In this document: positions 57,776 through 64,000 of the stretch, piece by piece
How positions within the stretch are numbered: position 1 is the stretch's first letter
Layout: every line of letters starts with the position of its first letter
Source of the DNA: Terriglobia bacterium
GTDB lineage: Bacteria; Acidobacteriota; Polarisedimenticolia; Polarisedimenticolales; JAIQFR01
Assembly (NCBI GenBank): GCA_020073205.1
Contig: JAIQFR010000002.1
Coordinates: 1 to 64,000 of the forward strand
DNA length: 64,000 nucleotides
Direction of reading: 5' to 3'
Notes under the pieces: generated by a model
Database searches by the model: none
Told to the model about the DNA's origin: nothing
The model's input: the letters and a program-made list of their open reading frames with translations, nothing else
Translations under genes and position numbers: made by a program

Positions 57776-59683
57776 CTAGCCGCCGATGATGCTGCTGAGC
57801 TGGGACTGCTGGGCTTGCAATGCCGCGATCGCCTGCTCCGCCGCGCCGAACGTCCTGACGAGGTACGCCTTCCGCTTCTCGAGGCGGGCCTCGATGCGCG
57901 CGATGTCGTCGGACATCCGTTTGACGTCGGCGTCGAGGACGTCCCGTGCGGTGGAGATCGGGCCGTTCGCGAGACTCGTCACGCCGTTGAGATTCGAGAC
58001 CAGCGTCCGGACGAGACCGCGGCTGTAGGACAGGGTCCCGAAATCGCCGCCGGTCCTCGCGATGTCGGCGGCGGTGGCGGTGACCTTCACGGTGAGCCCC
58101 GCCGAGGCGCCGTCGCCCGCGGCCATGAGGAGCTGGCCCGAGCCCGAGGCCTCGACGCCAGCGATCGTCCCCGCGACGTCCATGCCGTCGTCGGTGACCG
58201 CCGCGAGGCCGAAACCGCTGCCGCTGCCGTTGCCGGGATCCGCGACGCTCGACGTCACCGACACGCCCGCCGCCGAGCCGAATGCCTTCGTCGTGAGCCG
58301 CAGCCGACCGCCGTCGTTGATCGCCGTCGCCGCGACCCCGCCCGATCGGAGCGACGCGTTGACCGCGTCGACGACGGCGTCGACCGTCATCCCCGACGTG
58401 AGGGCGACGTTCGCCGTGCTCGAGCCCACGGCGATCGTGAGGGTCTCGTCGCGGCCGAGGCCGCTCCCGGAGATCGACGCGCCACCGACGACCGTCGCTT
58501 GCTCGGCCGCGCGCGTCACCTCGATCGCGTAGTCGCCCGCGGTCGTGTTCGTCGAGGCGCTCTGGTAGGCGATTCGGGGGTCCGTCGCGCTCCCGGACGC
58601 GACGAACAGCTGGCCCACCTCGTCGAACTGATTCTCGAGCAGGTCGCTGAGCTGGGACGTGTCGAGGGACATCTTCCCGGTCTGCCCGTCGAACGACACG
58701 CCCACGGCCGAGAGCGAGCGAATCCCTCCGAAGGGGATCCCCTCCACCCCGCCCGTGACGAGGCTCTGCAGCTCCTGCTGGGTCTGGCGCGCGGTGCTGT
58801 CGCTCGCCAGCGGCCCGGGGTTGTCCCGGTTGAACTGCGCGTTGAAGAAGTCGACGGCGTCGTTGTAGGCGCTCACGAGGGTCTGGACGTTGGCGACCAC
58901 GGTGTCGCGGTCGGGGTTGATCTCGACCGTGACCGGCGTGCCGGACGTCTTCCCCCTCAGGTTCAGCGTGGTTCCGGGGATCACGCCGGTGACCTCGTTG
59001 CTCGACGAGGTCACCTCGACACCGTCCACCTTGACCCGGGCGTCCGCCGCCGCGGTCACCAGGCCGGCCGGATCGGTGAGGCGCAGGTTGGTGGAATCGC
59101 TGATGGTGAGGGCGTGCTGGCGCCCGGTCTCCTCCGAGCGGACGACCAGCCGGTAGCCGTTTCCGTCGTAGATGACGGAGGCCTGCACCCCCTGGTCGGA
59201 GTCGTTGATCGCGTCGCGCACGGCCTCGAGGGAGTTGTTCCCCGAAGCCGCGCTCACGCTCACGGTGATCGCCTCGTGGCCCCCCGCCTGAACGGTGATC
59301 GCCCCGTCCGAGACCAGACCCTGATCGGAGGCGGCGAGGTCGGCGCTCTTCACCTTGTGGGCGGCGGCGAGGTCGAGGACCTCGATCGCGAACAGACCCG
59401 TCTCGGCCCCGGCGCCCGGGGTGGCGCCCAGGAGCGTGCTGTCGCTGACCGTCGCCTTCCTCCCACGGAAGCTCACGTCGGCCGAGAGGTCCTGAATCGC
59501 GTTCGAGAAGGCCGTGAGCTTCGACCGCATCTGGTCGAGCGCCGACATCCTGCTCTGCAGCTGCGCTTTCTGCGTCGCGAGCTTGTCCGCCGGCGCGTGC
59601 TCTGCCTTGAGGATCGAATCGATGAGCGACTGGGTATCGAGGCCGCTCGCGAGACCGCCGAACGTGATCGAGCCGATGTCCAT
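57776..59683 (-). CDS. fliD: Flagellar filament cap protein FliD
   Basis: A 635-aa protein. N-terminus MDIGSITFGGLASGLDTQSLIDSILKAEHAPADKLATQKAQLQSRMSALDQMRSKLTAFSNAIQDL is canonical HAP2. C-terminus YSRGLVRTLVSNLNGVTSLANGPISTARDVLDADVKRMSDDIARIEARLEKRKAYLVRTFGAAEQAIAALQAQQSQLSSIIGG is the coiled-coil end. Length is above average because of a large middle domain with two LTSG/TIAVGSS-like segments. Confidence 0.97.
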   Translation of the reverse strand: MDIGSITFGGLASGLDTQSLIDSILKAEHAPADKLATQKAQLQSRMSALDQMRSKLTAFSNAIQDLSADVSFRGRKATVSDSTLLGATPGAGAETGLFAIEVLDLAAAHKVKSADLAASDQGLVSDGAITVQAGGHEAITVSVSAASGNNSLEAVRDAINDSDQGVQASVIYDGNGYRLVVRSEETGRQHALTISDSTNLRLTDPAGLVTAAADARVKVDGVEVTSSSNEVTGVIPGTTLNLRGKTSGTPVTVEINPDRDTVVANVQTLVSAYNDAVDFFNAQFNRDNPGPLASDSTARQTQQELQSLVTGGVEGIPFGGIRSLSAVGVSFDGQTGKMSLDTSQLSDLLENQFDEVGQLFVASGSATDPRIAYQSASTNTTAGDYAIEVTRAAEQATVVGGASISGSGLGRDETLTIAVGSSTANVALTSGMTVDAVVDAVNASLRSGGVAATAINDGGRLRLTTKAFGSAAGVSVTSSVADPGNGSGSGFGLAAVTDDGMDVAGTIAGVEASGSGQLLMAAGDGASAGLTVKVTATAADIARTGGDFGTLSYSRGLVRTLVSNLNGVTSLANGPISTARDVLDADVKRMSDDIARIEARLEKRKAYLVRTFGAAEQAIAALQAQQSQLSSIIGG

Positions 59684-59699
59684 GGCGCTTTGCCCCCGG

Positions 59700-60050
59700 T
59701 CAGAGCTTGTTGTCGAAGAGCACCCCGAGCATCTCGCGGAACCGTGTGACGAACGACAGGTAATCCTGGGGCGGAATCTGCCGGATCACCTCGCGAGGCT
59801 GGCTGTTGGCCGAGTAGATTCGGACGACCACGCGATCGGCCTCCGCGTCGTAGGAGAACTCGGCGCTGTGCGAGCCGAACACGATCCGGTTGCCCCCGTC
59901 GTTCAGCGCCGAAGCCACCGCCTGGCGCGTGTCGACTTCCGATGGAGCGGAGGTGGCGGCGCCTTCCGGAGGCGCGGTGGGTCGGACCTGACGCGAGACG
60001 ACCGGCGGGGTTCCGCTCGCCGCGGCCACGGGCAGGACGGAGGGGTTCAT
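59700..60050 (-). CDS. flaG: FlaG-family protein
   Basis: A 116-aa protein with a disordered N-terminus and a C-terminal FlaG domain: IVFGSHSAEFSYDAEADRVVVRIYSANSQPREVIRQIPPQDYLSFVTRFREMLGVLFDNKL. FlaG affects filament length. GGGAGGT precedes the ATG by 5 nt. It lies between the fliC terminator and fliD. Confidence 0.92.
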   Translation of the reverse strand: MNPSVLPVAAASGTPPVVSRQVRPTAPPEGAATSAPSEVDTRQAVASALNDGGNRIVFGSHSAEFSYDAEADRVVVRIYSANSQPREVIRQIPPQDYLSFVTRFREMLGVLFDNKL

Positions 60051-60069
60051 GGCGACCTCCCAAACTCAA

Positions 60070-60096
60070 GGGAGGGGCCCCCACGGGGCCCCTCCC
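60070..60096 (-). terminator. Terminator after fliC
   Basis: A perfect 12-bp stem (60070-60081 with 60085-60096) with a 3-nt loop lies 20 nt past the fliC stop. On the transcribed strand it is followed by CTTGAGTTT. It would end most fliC transcripts and limit read-through into flaG-fliD. Confidence 0.78.
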
Positions 60097-60116
60097 CCAT
60101 CGGATCATGCCCAGCG

Positions 60117-61001
60117 CTACCGGAGCAGCGTGAGCACGCTCTGCGCGGACGTGTTCGCCTGCGCCAGAGCCGACAGACCGGTCTGGTTCAGCACCTGCCA
60201 CTTGGTCAGGTTCACGATCTCGCCCGCCACGTCGGCGTCGCGGATCTGGCTCTCGGCCGCGGAGAGGTTCTGGGCCTGCGTGCCGACCACGCTGACCGTC
60301 GCGTCGAGACGGTTCAGGGCCGCGCCGAGCTGGCCCCGGCGGCTGGCGATGTCGTCGATCGCCGCGCGGACGAGATCCAGCTCGGTCTTCGCGCCGGCCT
60401 TGGTCGTGAGGGCCGTGGTGGTGACGCCGACGCCGGTCCCCGTGCCGGTCAGCCCGAGGCCGCCGGTGGCCGTGCCGGTCGCCGTCAACGCCGAGGTCGT
60501 GAGCGTGATCGTGTTGGCCGCGGTGGTGTTCGACGCGCCCACCTGGACGTCGAAGGTGGCGCCGCTGGTGCCCAGCAGGACCTGGCCGTTGAAGTCGACC
60601 GTCAGGCTGATGCGGTTGATCTCCTGGAGGATCTGCTGGTACTCCCCGTTGATCGAGGTCTTCGCGTTGCCGCTGTCCGCGCCGGACGTGTCGGAAGCGG
60701 CCTGCTCGGCCAGGGAGACGGCTCTCTGGAGGAGGGTCGAGACTTCCGCCATCGCGCCGTCGGCCACCTGCACGACGCTGGCGCCGTCGTTCGCGTTCCG
60801 GACCGCCTGGTTCAGCGCGGCCACGTCGGCGCGGAGCCCGTCGGCGATCGCGAGACCGGAGGCGTCGTCCGCGGCGGAGTTGATGCGGAGGCCGGAGGAC
60901 AGGCGCTCTAGCGTCTTGGACAGGCCGTTCTTGGTCGTGCCGAGGCGGTTGAGGGCGTTCAGGGCACCGATGTTGTTCACAATCGAAAAGCTACTGGACA
61001 T
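60117..61001 (-). CDS. fliC: Flagellin
   Basis: A 294-aa flagellin with conserved D0/D1 ends: N-terminal SFSIVNNIGALNALNRLGTTKNGLSKTLERLSSGLRINSAADDASGLAIADGLR and C-terminal RGQLGAALNRLDATVSVVGTQAQNLSAAESQIRDADVAGEIVNLTKWQVLNQTGLSALAQANTSAQSVLTLLR. The variable middle is short and Thr/Gly-rich, so O-glycosylation is plausible. GGAGGA lies 7 nt before the ATG. Sigma28 promoter and a CsrA-type leader hairpin are upstream. Confidence 0.98.
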   Translation of the reverse strand: MSSSFSIVNNIGALNALNRLGTTKNGLSKTLERLSSGLRINSAADDASGLAIADGLRADVAALNQAVRNANDGASVVQVADGAMAEVSTLLQRAVSLAEQAASDTSGADSGNAKTSINGEYQQILQEINRISLTVDFNGQVLLGTSGATFDVQVGASNTTAANTITLTTSALTATGTATGGLGLTGTGTGVGVTTTALTTKAGAKTELDLVRAAIDDIASRRGQLGAALNRLDATVSVVGTQAQNLSAAESQIRDADVAGEIVNLTKWQVLNQTGLSALAQANTSAQSVLTLLR

Positions 61002-61023
61002 CTGGGATTCCTCCGTGATCGAT

Positions 61024-61047
61024 CACCGCGGCGTCCTTGCCGCGGTG
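61024..61047 (-). promoter_or_regulatory. CsrA-type hairpin in fliC leader
   Basis: On the transcribed strand a perfect 9-bp stem (61039-61047 with 61024-61032) presents the hexaloop AAGGAC. An ANGGA motif in a hexaloop is the known high-affinity CsrA site. A second ACGGAGGA lies at the ribosome-binding site (61009-61016). This two-site layout is the one used for CsrA repression of flagellin in other bacteria. csrA and fliW are in this window. Confidence 0.75.
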
Positions 61048-61115
61048 GCCGCCTTGGGGGGCGACCGGCCCTTTCGCGGCCCGGAACCCTCCATGAGTCC
61101 CCTGCCGCACAAGAT

Positions 61116-61142
61116 GTATCGGCGGCTTCGACCCGGACTTGA
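61116..61142 (-). promoter_or_regulatory. Sigma28 (FliA) promoter of fliC
   Basis: The minus strand has TCAA, exactly 15 nt, then GCCGATAC. The FliA consensus is TAAA-N15-GCCGATAA, so only one base differs in each element. Transcription should begin near 61109, about 108 nt before the flagellin ATG. This leaves a long leader that carries the CsrA-type hairpin. Confidence 0.85.
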
Positions 61143-61286
61143 ACGACGGGAGGCCGACGGGGGGCGTCTCAAGCGGTGCCCGCCGCGTCGGGGGACCGAC
61201 GATCGCAGGACCTTCACGCAATCGATGTGTCTGAGGAATAAGTACTTGGTTGATTCTACGACCTTGGTACGGCGGTTGCTCCGACG

Positions 61287-63122
61287 ATGGGTCGAGGGGC
61301 GCCTTGGGCGTCGTCCGAGGGAGGGTCGTCGGCCGTGGATGCCATACCTGTCTTCTCCGTCGTCATCCCGTCCCACAACGGACGCGACCGGCTCGCGCTC
61401 ACGCTCGACTCCATCGCCGCCTCCGATTTCGACCTGGCCAGGCTCGAGGTCATCGTCGTGGACGATGCTTCGACCGACGGCACGGTCGAGGCGTTCCGGG
61501 ACCGCATCTACCCGTACCGGTTCTCCCTCCGCAGGGGGGAGTACTCCAACCAGTCCGCGGCCACCAACGAGGCGATCCGGCACGCCTCGGGGACCTATGT
61601 CCTCTCGACGGCCCAGGACATCCTCTTCCACAGGGACCTGCTGTCGCGGCACCTCGCCTGGCACGAGCAGTTCGCGGGCGAGGACGTGGCGGTCCTCGGC
61701 TACCTCCCGTACCCCCCGAACCTCACGGTCACGCCGTTCATGTCGTACCTCGTCCAGGGCGGCTTCCAGTTCGCGTACTGGATGATCAAGGATCCCCTGA
61801 ACGTCCCGCCGGCCTTCCTGTACGCACCGAATTTCTCGGTGCGGAGGGAAGTTCTCGCTCGCGTGGGGAGCTTCGATCCCGGCTTCCCTTACGGCTGCCA
61901 GGACTCCGATCTCGGCATCCGGCTCGCGGAGCAAGGGGTGCGCATCGTCTACGAAGCCCGCGCCATCGGCTACCACAACCACCCGGTGGAGCTTCGCGAG
62001 TACGTCCGGCGCCAGGAGCGCGTCGGTGCCGGGCTGGTCCGCCTCGAGGCCAAGCACCCGGATCACGAGGGCGGGCCCGTGGTGTGGGACTCCGTGATCC
62101 GAGGCTACCTGATGTACTCGGCGACCGAGCTCGATCGGGACCTGGACACGGTGGCACGGCTCGAGAAGAGCCTCGGGGAGTCCGGCACGAGGTACCGGAA
62201 GTTGTGGAACGAGGCGTTCTGCGAAGCCACTCCCGTCGACCGGTTCTCGGCGTGCGACCAGCGCACGCTCCAGACGGCGGAGGCGCTCTTCAACGCTTAC
62301 AACCGGGTGCTGAGCTTCCACTGGTGGAAGGGGTACTTCGCCGAGTACGCTCGAGCGCGCGGGATCGAGAGCGTGGCGCGGGTCGTTCGGGCGCGCGTCG
62401 GGCGGAGCCAGCCGTCGATGCAGCTCCGTCGGATCGCGGAATCGAGGCTCAGGGAGCACGGCATCGAGATCGCCCTCTCGACCCCCCGAGACTTCCGGAC
62501 GTCGGTGGTCGTTCATGCCTTGGACGACTACGGGTCAGCGGCTCGCTGGCTCGAGCGGTTCCTGACGGCACCCGATCCGCCTCGAAACCACCAGGTCCTC
62601 CTCGTCATCGCACGAGACGCGATCTCGGGCTCCGAGGTGACCAAGCTGAGCGAGGTGGCCGAGGTCGTCCCGTGCGACGGCCTCGACGAGGGGATCCTCG
62701 AGGCGCTCGGCCGGTCCTTCGCCGACACGGTCGTGGTCACGTCGGCCCGGGTCGAGCCGGCCCACCCGCGCTACCGGCTGCTGGCCGAGACCTGCTTCGC
62801 GCGATTCCCGGATCTCGCGGTCCTGGGCGGGAACGTCGTCGACGGTGCACCGCGAAGGCGTCGCTACGGATTCCGTTTCGACGGAAGCGCCCTCGTCGAG
62901 ACCGAGAACGGCTCGCGGAAGCCGTCGTCGAATCGAGGTCCCGTTCCGGTGGACGTGGCGATCCCCGAGTTCTTGATCGTGAGGCGCGCCGTGGCGGAGC
63001 GCCTCCTCGCGGAGCGGGCGTCGGGAAGCGGGGAAACGAGGCCATGGAACTTCGAGCTGTGCGGGGTCGCCGCCAGGGCCCGCCAGCGGGTGCTGGGGCT
63101 GCCGGAGCTGGCCGTTAGCTGA
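61287..63122 (+). CDS. Large family 2 glycosyltransferase
   Basis: A 611-aa cytoplasmic protein. Residues about 20-270 form a GT-A domain: FSVVIPSHNGRDRLALTLDSIA, VIVVDDASTDGTVEAF, then FLYAPNFSVRREVLARVGSFDPGFPYGCQDSDLGIRLAEQG. The C-terminal part (about 400-600) shows a second, degenerate GT-like region (FRTSVVVHALDDYGSAARWLERFL, VLLVIARDAISG, EPAHPRYRLLAETCFARFPDLAVLGGNVVDG). It is divergent from fliC and convergent with a GT4 gene (overlap 8 nt). Flagellin or surface-polysaccharide glycosylation is likely. Confidence 0.85.
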   Translation: MGRGAPWASSEGGSSAVDAIPVFSVVIPSHNGRDRLALTLDSIAASDFDLARLEVIVVDDASTDGTVEAFRDRIYPYRFSLRRGEYSNQSAATNEAIRHASGTYVLSTAQDILFHRDLLSRHLAWHEQFAGEDVAVLGYLPYPPNLTVTPFMSYLVQGGFQFAYWMIKDPLNVPPAFLYAPNFSVRREVLARVGSFDPGFPYGCQDSDLGIRLAEQGVRIVYEARAIGYHNHPVELREYVRRQERVGAGLVRLEAKHPDHEGGPVVWDSVIRGYLMYSATELDRDLDTVARLEKSLGESGTRYRKLWNEAFCEATPVDRFSACDQRTLQTAEALFNAYNRVLSFHWWKGYFAEYARARGIESVARVVRARVGRSQPSMQLRRIAESRLREHGIEIALSTPRDFRTSVVVHALDDYGSAARWLERFLTAPDPPRNHQVLLVIARDAISGSEVTKLSEVAEVVPCDGLDEGILEALGRSFADTVVVTSARVEPAHPRYRLLAETCFARFPDLAVLGGNVVDGAPRRRRYGFRFDGSALVETENGSRKPSSNRGPVPVDVAIPEFLIVRRAVAERLLAERASGSGETRPWNFELCGVAARARQRVLGLPELAVS

Positions 63123-64000
63123 TCGGGGAAACGATCTCGAGAAGCGCCGCCGCCCACCGGTCCTTGAGACGCTCGATGTTCCTCTCGCGAAACACGAACT
63201 CGCGCTGATCGGCAAGCTCCGCGTCCCGCGCGCCGCCGTCGCGGAGAAAGCGCTCCAGCGCGTCGCTCCAGGCCGCCGGTTCGTTCGGCGTCGTGACCGA
63301 GACCTCGCCGAGGTACGGGACGACCTCGCTCGCGATCGTCATCGTGCCGGCCGCGGCGTACTCGTAGAACTTGAGCGCGGACTTGTGCCGGTTGAACGGG
63401 GTGTCGAGCAGCGGGCAGATCCCGACGTCCAGGTCCAGCGACGGGAGCGTGGAGAAGTACGCGCCCAGCTCCCCGAAGACGACGTGCCGGTGGCGGATCG
63501 AGCGGCACAGCGACGCCAGCTCGAGGAAGGCTTCGGCCCTCGCCTTCTGGCTCGGGGTGAAGCCTCGCCGGTTTCGCCGGATCTCCCGCGTCTCGACCGG
63601 GAGCGGGCGGGACGTGAGCCCCAGGAGGACGAACACGAAGTCGACGCGCCTCTGCAGCTCGCGGATCGCGGGTAGGACCATCAAGAGGTCGTCGATGTGG
63701 CACGAGGAGCCGGCCCAGCCGATGCGGAGCTCGCCGGAACCGCGCGGGCGAGGCGTCCAGCGCGAGGGATCCACGGCATTCGGCAGCACGTGGACGGGCC
63801 GCTCGCGCGGCGCGAGGGTCGCCTCGAGGGTCGGGGTCGTGACGATGAAGGCGTCCGCCCCGTGGAGGAGGGCCTCGAGGTTCGGCCGGGCCCCGGCGAT
63901 CACCTCGTAGCTCGGGTTCAGGGTCTCGATCTCTTCGAGGTGGTCGTCGACCGAGTAGACGACGGGAATGCCGCGCGATCGCGCGGCCTCGCAGAGCGGC
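63115..64000 (-). CDS. GT4-like glycosyltransferase, 5'-truncated
   Basis: The frame runs off the right edge; residues RGIPVVYSVDDHLEEIETLN lie upstream of the first internal start codon (GTG 63903), showing that the gene continues. GT-B features: PNAVDPSRWTPR, ELRIGWAGSSCHIDDLLMVLPAIREL, DVGICPLLDTPFNRHKSALKFYEYAAAGTMTIASEVVPY (nucleotide-sugar-binding part with the F-N-KS-K-EY pattern), then the C-terminal helix FRERNIERLKDRWAAALLEIV. Probably part of a glycosylation cluster that continues beyond the window. Confidence 0.85.
   Translation of the reverse strand, partial: PLCEAARSRGIPVVYSVDDHLEEIETLNPSYEVIAGARPNLEALLHGADAFIVTTPTLEATLAPRERPVHVLPNAVDPSRWTPRPRGSGELRIGWAGSSCHIDDLLMVLPAIRELQRRVDFVFVLLGLTSRPLPVETREIRRNRRGFTPSQKARAEAFLELASLCRSIRHRHVVFGELGAYFSTLPSLDLDVGICPLLDTPFNRHKSALKFYEYAAAGTMTIASEVVPYLGEVSVTTPNEPAAWSDALERFLRDGGARDAELADQREFVFRERNIERLKDRWAAALLEIVSPIS

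Noticed and set aside
57815-59749. 644-aa plus-strand open frame opposite fliD
   Set aside because: Arg/Asp/Val-rich shadow; fliD has clear N- and C-terminal signatures.
1-64000. Search for CRISPR arrays, tRNA or rRNA genes, insertion sequences and integrase genes
   Set aside because: No regularly spaced repeats, no tRNA- or rRNA-like segments and no transposase or integrase signatures were seen by eye; a computed scan would be more sensitive.

Overview
The window is very GC-rich and comes from a flagellated Gram-negative bacterium. Evidence for an outer membrane is a beta-barrel protein, FlgH and FlgI (L- and P-ring proteins), a usher-like protein and lipoproteins. Carboxypeptidase-regulatory-like repeat proteins, glucodextranase-C-type secreted proteins, a three-tier sigma54/sigma28 flagellar hierarchy and the FliW-CsrA switch together fit a deep lineage such as Acidobacteriota or a neighbouring candidate phylum. 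That placement is inference; no rRNA or tRNA gene was seen.

Left end, 1-10.7 kb. A 5'-truncated glucodextranase-C-type protein, a 759-aa beta-barrel and a second glucodextranase-C-type protein point right. They converge on a GH13 alpha-amylase lipoprotein. Next come a ParB-like DUF4032-type gene, a DUF4258/YgiT-type toxin-antitoxin pair, a small orphan gene and a 5'-truncated gene remnant, which lies against the stop codon of malQ (4-alpha-glucanotransferase). MalQ is coupled to a P-loop kinase-like protein.

Flagellar block A, 10.7-29.6 kb, all on the minus strand, transcribed right to left: fliN2-fliO-fliP-fliQ-fliR-flhB-flhA-flhF-flhG-fliA-fliM-fliN-115-aa membrane protein-flgF-flgG-flgA-flgH-flgI-flgJ-flgM-flgN-flgK-flgL-fliW-csrA. 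Most junctions are 4-nt ATGA, GTGA or TTGA overlaps. A sigma54-type promoter re-initiates transcription before flgF.

Break, 29.8-36.1 kb. A kelch-like secreted protein (+) and a 1404-aa carboxypeptidase-regulatory-like secreted protein (-) separate the two flagellar blocks. A degraded stretch beside them holds a probable HNH-type fragment.

Flagellar block B, 36.1-50.0 kb, minus strand: flrB-like kinase, flrC-like regulator, a 63-aa ORF, flgB-flgC-fliE-fliF-fliG-fliH-fliI-fliJ-motE-like-fliK-flgD-flgE. Sigma54-type promoters precede the kinase, fliK and flgD. A strong hairpin follows flgE.

Surface-structure cluster, 50.3-55.1 kb. Four coupled or adjacent minus-strand genes encode a secreted beta-protein, a pilin-like subunit, a periplasmic chaperone and a usher-like outer-membrane protein. 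A divergent secreted 165-aa protein sits beside them. This looks like a non-classical chaperone-usher appendage system inside the flagellar region.

Right end, 55.6-64 kb. An FlrA/FleQ-like sigma54 activator (+) with a degenerate receiver converges on flaG-fliD-fliS-fliT (-). The flagellin gene fliC follows, with a near-consensus sigma28 promoter and a leader hairpin that has the form of a CsrA site. A large GT2 glycosyltransferase (+) and a truncated GT4 glycosyltransferase (-) lie next, probably for flagellin or surface glycosylation.

How it works together (family knowledge plus inference): FlrA with sigma54 would start the cascade. FlrB/FlrC with sigma54 would drive hook and basal-body genes. 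FliA (sigma28), held by FlgM, would drive fliC. CsrA would repress fliC translation until FliW releases it. motA, motB, fliL and chemotaxis genes are not in the window.
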